Assembly (NCBI RefSeq): GCF_001544515.1
Contig: NZ_FCOL02000050.1
Coordinates: 1-36,778, forward strand
Direction of reading: 5' to 3'
DNA length: 36,778 nucleotides
DNA from: Caballeronia terrestris
GTDB taxonomy: Bacteria; Pseudomonadota; Gammaproteobacteria; Burkholderiales; Burkholderiaceae
The notes beneath the pieces were generated by a model. It saw only the letters and a program-made list of their open reading frames with translations, had not been told where the DNA came from and ran no database searches. This document shows positions 32,133 through 36,778 of this stretch, piece after piece (position 1 is the stretch's first letter; each line of letters opens with the position of its first letter). A program made the translations under genes and the position numbers.

Positions 32133-32627
32133 ATGAGCACCGCCAAATCGACGCCGCAGCAAGATGCACTCGCCGTTCTCGAAGCCGATCACCGCGCGGT
32201 CGAGCAGCTTTTCGACGCCTTCGAGCGCGCCGAAAAAGACGATCTCGAACGCAAGACGACGCTCGTGCAGCGCGCCTGCGAACTGCTGACCATCCACGCG
32301 ATTGTCGAGGAGGAACTGCTGTATCCGGCGGCGCGCGGCGCGCTGGAAGGCGACGACAAGGACGACGTCGACGAAGCCTATGTCGAGCACTTTCTCGTCA
32401 AGACGCTGATCGACAAGTTCACGCAGTTGCGCGCCGGCGACGACGGCTTCGATGCCACGTTCAAGGTGTTGTCGGAGAACGTGAATCACCACGTCGAGGA
32501 AGAAGAGAAAGAGCTTTTCCCCGAGCTGCGCAAGGCTGGCATCGACCTGATGGCGCTCGGCGTGAAAATCGTCGCGCGCAAGGAAGCGCTGCAGAACAAG
32601 ATCACCGAAGTCGCGACCGCGCATTGA
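32133..32627 (+). CDS. Hemerythrin HHE-domain protein
   Basis: A 164-residue four-helix protein. Diiron ligand candidates are H20 (EADHRAVEQLF), H55 and E59 (IHAIVEEE), H86 (VEHFLVK), H119/H120 and E123/E124 (NHHVEEEEKELFP). HHE-domain proteins bind oxygen or NO or protect against oxidative stress; the cellular role is usually unproven. GAGAGGAG sets the ATG. It is downstream of the nuclease-helicase by 58 bp in the same direction, so SOS read-through is possible. Confidence 0.88.
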   Translation: MSTAKSTPQQDALAVLEADHRAVEQLFDAFERAEKDDLERKTTLVQRACELLTIHAIVEEELLYPAARGALEGDDKDDVDEAYVEHFLVKTLIDKFTQLRAGDDGFDATFKVLSENVNHHVEEEEKELFPELRKAGIDLMALGVKIVARKEALQNKITEVATAH

Positions 32628-32709
32628 GCGCGCGATCGATTCCGGGCCGGCGGGGTGGCGGGGTCAGGTTGAGCCGCCGGTCCGCCGGAAGGGAAACGGA
32701 GCGCGGTTC

Positions 32710-33315
32710 ATGGCCTTTATCGTGTATGTGAGCACCGGTGGCGACGACAGCGTCCTCGAAAGCGACCTGTTCGACATCGACGCCGCCGGATTTCTCGTCG
32801 ACATGAGCGCTGTCGTCTCGGATTCGTGCGGTATTTCGACTGCCGCGGAATACCGGCCGGCGTTGCAACGCGCGTTGCGCCGCATCTCCGACGGCGACAC
32901 GCTGCTGGTGACGCGTCTGCATTACCTCGGCAACAGCATTGGCGACATAGTGGGCACGCTGAAGGCGCTCGCGAGCCGCAACGCCCACGCCGTGTGTCTC
33001 GAATTTGGCCGCGCGAGCCTCACCGCGACCGGTGCCGATTCGCCATTGCGCGCGCTGGAACTTGCAGTCGACGTAGAGCGCATGGCGAAGCGCGCGCGGG
33101 CGCTCGCCGCCGCCGCCGAGGCGAAACGCATGGGCTTGCCGCAAGGGCGGCCCGCGTCGCTGACTCATGCGCAGCGCGCGCAGGCGCTGCGTGCGCTCGC
33201 GGCGGGCAAGACGGTGACGGCCGTCGCGCAGGCGCTCAATACGTCGCGGCAGACGATCATCCGTTTGCGCAACGCCAACGCGCGCAACGAGCCGGATACG
33301 CCGGGAGAATCCTGA
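32710..33315 (+). CDS. Serine-recombinase-like protein lacking catalytic arginines (probable DNA-binding regulator)
   Basis: A 201-residue protein with the fold order of resolvase/invertases: N-terminal FIVYVSTGG (nucleophile position S8), EYRPALQRALRRISDGDTLLVTRLHYLGNSIGDIVGTL, the long E-helix ELAVDVERMAKRARALAAAAEAKRMGLPQGRP, and a C-terminal HTH (LTHAQRAQALRALAAGKTVTAVAQALNTSRQTIIRLRNA). Catalytic arginines are replaced: the R before VST is Y6, and the DRLGR motif reads HYLGN. The serine remains but strand exchange is unlikely. It may have become a regulator. G/C-rich hairpins (CCGGCGG/CCGCCGG at 32647-32680) precede it. Confidence 0.82.
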   Translation: MAFIVYVSTGGDDSVLESDLFDIDAAGFLVDMSAVVSDSCGISTAAEYRPALQRALRRISDGDTLLVTRLHYLGNSIGDIVGTLKALASRNAHAVCLEFGRASLTATGADSPLRALELAVDVERMAKRARALAAAAEAKRMGLPQGRPASLTHAQRAQALRALAAGKTVTAVAQALNTSRQTIIRLRNANARNEPDTPGES

Positions 33316-33405
33316 TTTCTCGAATGTCATAGCAAGACTTGGCTTGTTCCTGCCCGGACGACCAGCGACACTGAACGCATTCGAACCGAGCGAAAGGAGC
33401 GGTCA

Positions 33406-34131
33406 ATGAATGATGTGGTGGAAGCATCGATCGCAGATCGGGTGGAGGCGATCGACTGGCCGCGCGTGGAGGACGACCTCGACCAATACGGCTGCGCGGT
33501 GATCGAGCGCCTGCTCGCACCATCCGAATGCGACGCGCTCATCGATCAATATCCGCGCGACGCGCTTTACCGCAGCCGCGTCGTGATGGAGCGCCACGGC
33601 TTCGGGCGCGGCGAGTACAAGTATTTCGGCTATCCGCTGCCGGCGCTGATCGAAGGACTTCGCACGGCCGTGTATCCGCATCTCGCACCCGTGGCGAACC
33701 GCTGGAACGACATCATGAAGATCGATGCGCGCTATCCGCCGCGGCACACGGAGTTCATCGAACGTTGTCACCGCACGGGGCAGACGCGGCCGACGCCGCT
33801 GATCCTCCAATACCGAGCGGGCGACTACAACTGCCTGCATCAAGACCTATACGGCGAACACGTCTTTCCGATTCAGCTCGCGATCCTGCTCTCGGAGCCC
33901 GGGCGCGACTTCACCGGCGGCGAGTTCGTGATGACGGAGCAGCGGCCGCGCATGCAGTCGCGCGCGGAAGTGGTGCCGCTGAAACAGGGCAATGCGGTGG
34001 TTTTCGCGGTGCATCACCGGCCGGTGCAGGGTACGCGCGGCGCGTATCGCGTGAATCTGCGGCATGGGGTGAGCCGGCTGCGCTCGGGGCATCGGCACAC
34101 GCTGGGCATCATCTTTCACGACGCCCAGTGA
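33406..34131 (+). CDS. 2-oxoglutarate/Fe(II)-dependent oxygenase
   Basis: A 241-residue double-stranded beta-helix protein. The iron site is H145-x-D147 (CLHQDLYG) plus H220, with R230 exactly ten residues later as the 2-oxoglutarate anchor (HGVSRLRSGHRHTLG). The region GGEFVMTEQRPRMQSRAEVVPLKQGNAVVF completes the core. The family includes prolyl hydroxylases and DNA/RNA demethylases; the substrate is unknown. GAAAGGAG precedes the ATG. It converges with ribA, 6 bp apart. Confidence 0.9.
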   Translation: MNDVVEASIADRVEAIDWPRVEDDLDQYGCAVIERLLAPSECDALIDQYPRDALYRSRVVMERHGFGRGEYKYFGYPLPALIEGLRTAVYPHLAPVANRWNDIMKIDARYPPRHTEFIERCHRTGQTRPTPLILQYRAGDYNCLHQDLYGEHVFPIQLAILLSEPGRDFTGGEFVMTEQRPRMQSRAEVVPLKQGNAVVFAVHHRPVQGTRGAYRVNLRHGVSRLRSGHRHTLGIIFHDAQ

Positions 34132-34137
34132 ACACGC

Positions 34138-34833
34138 TCATTCGTTTTCGTCGAAGTAATGGCCGAAGCGCGCCTGCTTCGTCTTGATGTAGCGCTCGTT
34201 CTCCTCGCGCATCGGAATCGCCAGCGCGACGCGTTCGCACACCGGAATGCCGTGCTTGAGCAGCGTGTCGAACTTCGACGGATTGTTGCTCATCAGCCGC
34301 ACCGACTTCACGTTCAGCGCCCGCAGGATCGCAGCGGACGAATCGTATTCGCGGGCGTCGTCGGGGAGGCCGAGGTGCAGGTTCGCATCGACGGTATCGA
34401 GCCCCTGCTCCTGCAGCGCATACGCGCGAATCTTGTTCGCCAGGCCAATACCGCGCCCTTCATGCCCGCGCAGATACAGCAGGATGCCGCGATCCTCGGC
34501 CGCGATATAGCGCAGCGCGAGGTCGAGCTGTTCGCCGCAATCGCACCGGTACGAGCCGAAGACGTCGCCCGTCACGCACTCGGAATGCAGGCGCGTGAGC
34601 ACGGATTCGCCGCCGCGCACGTCGCCCATGACGAACACGATGTGCTCGATGTCCGTGCGCTTCACGCGATAGACATACGACGCGAACGTGCCGTAGCGCG
34701 TCGGGATCGTCGCGGTGGCGGCGAGTTCGACGTCTTCATTCGGATGGCACTGGCCGAAGCGGGGATCGGCGTCCTGCACGGCTTGCGCGTCTTCTGCGGC
34801 TTGTGCGTCTAGTGAATCGGAAGCGGTTTTCAT
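34138..34833 (-). CDS. ribA: GTP cyclohydrolase II
   Basis: A 231-residue RibA. Zinc ligands C86, C97 and C99 (SECVTGDVFGSYRCDCGEQ) and the catalytic segment LRGHEGRGIGLANKIRAY (121-138) are complete. The enzyme opens GTP to 2,5-diamino-6-ribosylamino-pyrimidinone phosphate, formate and pyrophosphate, the first step of riboflavin synthesis. The N-terminal ~35 residues are a non-conserved, acidic extension (MKTASDSLDAQAAEDAQAVQ). It is a stand-alone RibA not fused to RibB. No FMN riboswitch is seen upstream. Confidence 0.95.
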   Translation of the reverse strand: MKTASDSLDAQAAEDAQAVQDADPRFGQCHPNEDVELAATATIPTRYGTFASYVYRVKRTDIEHIVFVMGDVRGGESVLTRLHSECVTGDVFGSYRCDCGEQLDLALRYIAAEDRGILLYLRGHEGRGIGLANKIRAYALQEQGLDTVDANLHLGLPDDAREYDSSAAILRALNVKSVRLMSNNPSKFDTLLKHGIPVCERVALAIPMREENERYIKTKQARFGHYFDENE

Positions 34834-34972
34834 GGCTCAGTCGGTAGTTCTCGGCACCGGCAATTATGGCTGCCCGGGACGTCATGTTAAAGCCCCTCGG
34901 GAAAGTTTGCAGCCTTTCGCCCGATGATAGCGGGGTTTCGCGGGGCGTTGCGGCGAATGGCAGCGGCCTTTC

Positions 34973-34996
34973 GAAAGCAGAAAGGAAAGCAGAAAG
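34973..34996. repeat. 12-bp tandem direct repeat (x2) upstream of the dipeptide-type binding protein gene
   Basis: GAAAGCAGAAAG occurs twice without a gap (34973-34984, 34985-34996), just after a palindrome CTTTCGAAAG (34968-34977). It lies in the divergent ribA/binding-protein spacer, about 95 bp before the binding-protein start. Tandem half-sites suggest a regulator site, but simple slippage is possible. Confidence 0.45.
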
Positions 34997-35088
34997 CATT
35001 GGTTCAGACAAAATTCATCGCTTGGTAGAGTACGGGGCGGCCCGCCCGCGCGGCGGCTTTCCAACTTCCAAACGTGCGTACAAGAACA

Positions 35089-36705
35089 ATGCTCCGATCA
35101 CGTCATTTCCGCCTCGGCGCCCTCGCCGTTTCCCTCTTCGCGACTCTCGGCGCGATGCCTGAAGCGGCATCGGCTGCGAGCAAAACGATCGTGTTCTGCT
35201 CCGAAGGCAGTCCCGCCGGTTTCGATTCAGCGCAGTACACGACGAGCACCGATTTCGACGCAGGCGCGCACTCGGTCTACGACACGCTCGTCGAATTCAA
35301 ACGCGGCTCGCTCGATCTCGTGCCGGGCCTCGCCGAAAAGTGGGACGAGGCGCCGGACGCGAAGAGCTTCACGTTCCATCTGCGACGCGGCGTGAAATTC
35401 CAGTCGACGGCGTATTTCAAGCCGACGCGCGACTTCAACGCCGACGACGTCGTGTTCACGTTCAAGCGCATGATCGACCCGAACGAGCCGTTCCAGAAGG
35501 CGCATCCGGTCAGCTTTCCGTATCTGACCGACCTCGGTTACGACAAGAACATCGCCTCCGTCGAAAAACTCGACGACTACACCGTGCGCTTCACGCTCAA
35601 GACGCCCGACGTCGTGTTCGTGCGCAACATCGCGATGGAATTCGCGTCGATCGTGTCCGCCGAGTACGCGGCGCAACTGCTCAAGGCCGGCAAGCCCGAG
35701 GACATCAACCAGAAGCCAGTCGGCACGGGCGCATTCGTGTTCCGCGACTACCAGAAGGACGCGACGATCCGCTACGACGCGAACCCCACGTACTGGAACA
35801 AGAAGGACCTGCACATCGACAAGCTCGTCTTCGCGATCACGCCCGATGCCGCCGTGCGCATGCAAAAGCTCGCGAGCGGAGAGTGTCAGTTGACGTCGTT
35901 CGCACGTCCCGCCGATATCGCGACGGCGCGCAAAGATCCGAAGCTCGCCGTGCTGTCGGGCGTCGGTTTCAACGTCGCGTATGTCGGCTACAACACGACG
36001 CACAAGCCGCTCGACAACGTGCTCGTGCGCCGTGCGCTCGACATGGCCGTCGACAAGGAGGCGATCATCAAGACCGTCTACGAGGGAGCGGCAACCGTCG
36101 CGACGAATCCGATGCCGCCGTCGCAATGGTCGTACAAAGCGCTGAAGGACGCGCCGTACGATCCTGCGAAGGCGCGCGCGCTGCTCAAGGAAGCGGGTTT
36201 CCCCGACGGCTTCACGATCACCCTCTGGGCGATGCCCGTGCAGCGCGGCTACAACCCGAACGCGCGGCTGATGGCGCAACTGATCCAGTCGGACTGGGCG
36301 AAGATCGGCGTGAAGGCAAACATCGTCAGCTACGAATGGGCCGAGTACAACAAGCGCGCGAAGACGGGCGGCGAGCACGACGCAATCCTCTACGGCTGGC
36401 TCGGCGACAACGGCGACCCGGACAACTGGCTCGGCACGACGCTCGGCTGCGACGCCGTGCATGGCAGCAACATGGCGAAGTGGTGCAACAAGCAGTTCGA
36501 CGACCTGCTGGCGAAAGCGCGCCTGGTCCCCGATCAGAAAGCGCGCACGCGGCTTTACGAGGAAGCGCAGGTCGTCTTCAAGGACCAGGTGCCGTACACG
36601 CCGATCGCGCACGCCAACGCGTATCAGCCGATCTCGAAGCGCGTGCACGGCTATCTGATCAGCCCGCTCGGCGGACACCGCTTCGACGGCATCACTTTGG
36701 ACTAG
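35089..36705 (+). CDS. ABC transporter periplasmic dipeptide-binding protein (DppA-like)
   Basis: A 538-residue SBP_bac_5-family protein. The signal peptide covers about 1-30 (MLRSRHFRLGALAVSLFATLGAMPEAASAA), then SKTIVFCSEGSPAGFDSAQYTTSTDFDAGAHSVYDTLVEF. The family motif region YNTTHKPLDNVLVRRALDMAVDKEAI and the C-terminal GWLGDNGDPDNWLGTTLGCD match DppA. It binds di- or oligopeptides in the periplasm for the dpp permease. The ATG at 35089 is preferred to GTG 35074 because the signal peptide begins there; neither has a clear Shine-Dalgarno. The probable permease gene begins at the right edge. Confidence 0.92.
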   Translation: MLRSRHFRLGALAVSLFATLGAMPEAASAASKTIVFCSEGSPAGFDSAQYTTSTDFDAGAHSVYDTLVEFKRGSLDLVPGLAEKWDEAPDAKSFTFHLRRGVKFQSTAYFKPTRDFNADDVVFTFKRMIDPNEPFQKAHPVSFPYLTDLGYDKNIASVEKLDDYTVRFTLKTPDVVFVRNIAMEFASIVSAEYAAQLLKAGKPEDINQKPVGTGAFVFRDYQKDATIRYDANPTYWNKKDLHIDKLVFAITPDAAVRMQKLASGECQLTSFARPADIATARKDPKLAVLSGVGFNVAYVGYNTTHKPLDNVLVRRALDMAVDKEAIIKTVYEGAATVATNPMPPSQWSYKALKDAPYDPAKARALLKEAGFPDGFTITLWAMPVQRGYNPNARLMAQLIQSDWAKIGVKANIVSYEWAEYNKRAKTGGEHDAILYGWLGDNGDPDNWLGTTLGCDAVHGSNMAKWCNKQFDDLLAKARLVPDQKARTRLYEEAQVVFKDQVPYTPIAHANAYQPISKRVHGYLISPLGGHRFDGITLD

Positions 36706-36710
36706 TACAA

Positions 36711-36762
36711 CATCCCGTAAATAGGTTGAATAAGTAACCGCCTCGATTATCATGACGGGATG
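36711..36762. repeat. Inverted repeat after the binding-protein gene
   Basis: CATCCCGT (36711-36718) and ACGGGATG (36755-36762) form 8-bp arms 36 nt apart, just past the stop. It could be an attenuating hairpin between a highly expressed binding protein and the following permease gene, a common arrangement in ABC operons. Confidence 0.45.
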
Positions 36763-36775
36763 AGCCGAGGCCGCC

Positions 36776-36778
36776 ATG
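36776..36778 (+). CDS. Possible start codon of the next gene (dppB-type permease)
   Basis: The window ends on ATG with CGAGG 5 bp upstream, 70 bp after the binding-protein stop. In dpp operons the next gene is the inner-membrane permease. Only the start codon is visible, so this is inference. Confidence 0.3.

Noticed and set aside
30569..32146. Long minus-strand open frame opposite the helicase gene
   Set aside because: Mirror of GC-rich codon use, no recognised domain, no ribosome-binding site.
34834..35073. Possible FMN riboswitch upstream of ribA
   Set aside because: I could not find the conserved RFN element segments; ribA stand-alone genes often lack it.
35227..36777. Long minus-strand open frame opposite the DppA-like gene
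   Set aside because: Antisense shadow with Val/Arg/Asp bias; no motif, while the plus strand is a full-length binding protein.
1..36778. tRNA, rRNA or CRISPR array
   Set aside because: No cloverleaf with a TTCGAATC-type arm, no rRNA segment and no regularly spaced repeats noticed while reading; a dedicated scan was not possible.

Overview
The window is high-GC DNA from a member of Burkholderia sensu lato (Burkholderia, Paraburkholderia or Caballeronia). The placement rests on gene types: a Burkholderia-style trimeric porin, a phasin, a DUF4148 protein, several LysR regulators, and the IS4/Tn5-type and IS110 transposase fragments. It is my reading of the proteins; no database search was run.

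Layout. 1-887: an IS4/Tn5-type transposase gene running off the left edge, next to the 3' stump of what looks like a LysR gene. 925-5240: a minus-strand sugar-acid operon (GntR/FadR regulator, gluconate-5-dehydrogenase-type SDR, ACS-family MFS transporter, mannonate-dehydratase-type enolase) with a perfect palindrome upstream of the regulator. 5449-7350: a divergent LysR / NmrA-like reductase pair. 7376-7985: a scar in which a truncated, frameshifted 2-hydroxyacid dehydrogenase (minus) abuts a truncated class III aminotransferase (plus). 8038-17674: a large amine/guanidino-compound island. On the minus strand it has LuxR regulator, guanidinobutyrase-type ureohydrolase and aldehyde dehydrogenase; on the plus strand cupin, FAD amine oxidase, LysR, NCS1 permease and porin. 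17675-18317: a decayed stretch with an AT-rich island, a frameshifted IS110 N-terminus and a RidA C-terminal stump.

18356-25937: mixed core genes, including several small proteins. They are an Ap4A phosphorylase, an HtrA-type protease without a signal peptide, a DUF4431-like secreted protein, a DMT transporter, an XRE regulator, a phasin with a clear promoter and terminator, and a DOPA-dioxygenase-like protein. 26082-29720: an orphan amino-acid binding protein, a tiny lipoprotein, a cytochrome P450 divergent from a DUF2239 gene, and a DUF4148 protein. 29749-34833: a stress/DNA-repair-flavoured cluster with a nuclease-helicase fusion whose start codon lies inside a consensus LexA box, a hemerythrin, a serine-recombinase-like protein lacking catalytic arginines, a 2OG-Fe(II) oxygenase and RibA. 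35089-36778: a dipeptide-type ABC binding protein, with the probable start of the next gene at the right edge.

How the genes fit together. The guanidino island reads as a route from a guanidino-amine (agmatine-like) through an aldehyde and a guanidino acid to an amino acid plus urea, with its own uptake and two regulators; the substrate is inferred. The most testable regulatory call is the LexA box at 29757-29776 combined with an apparently leaderless start.
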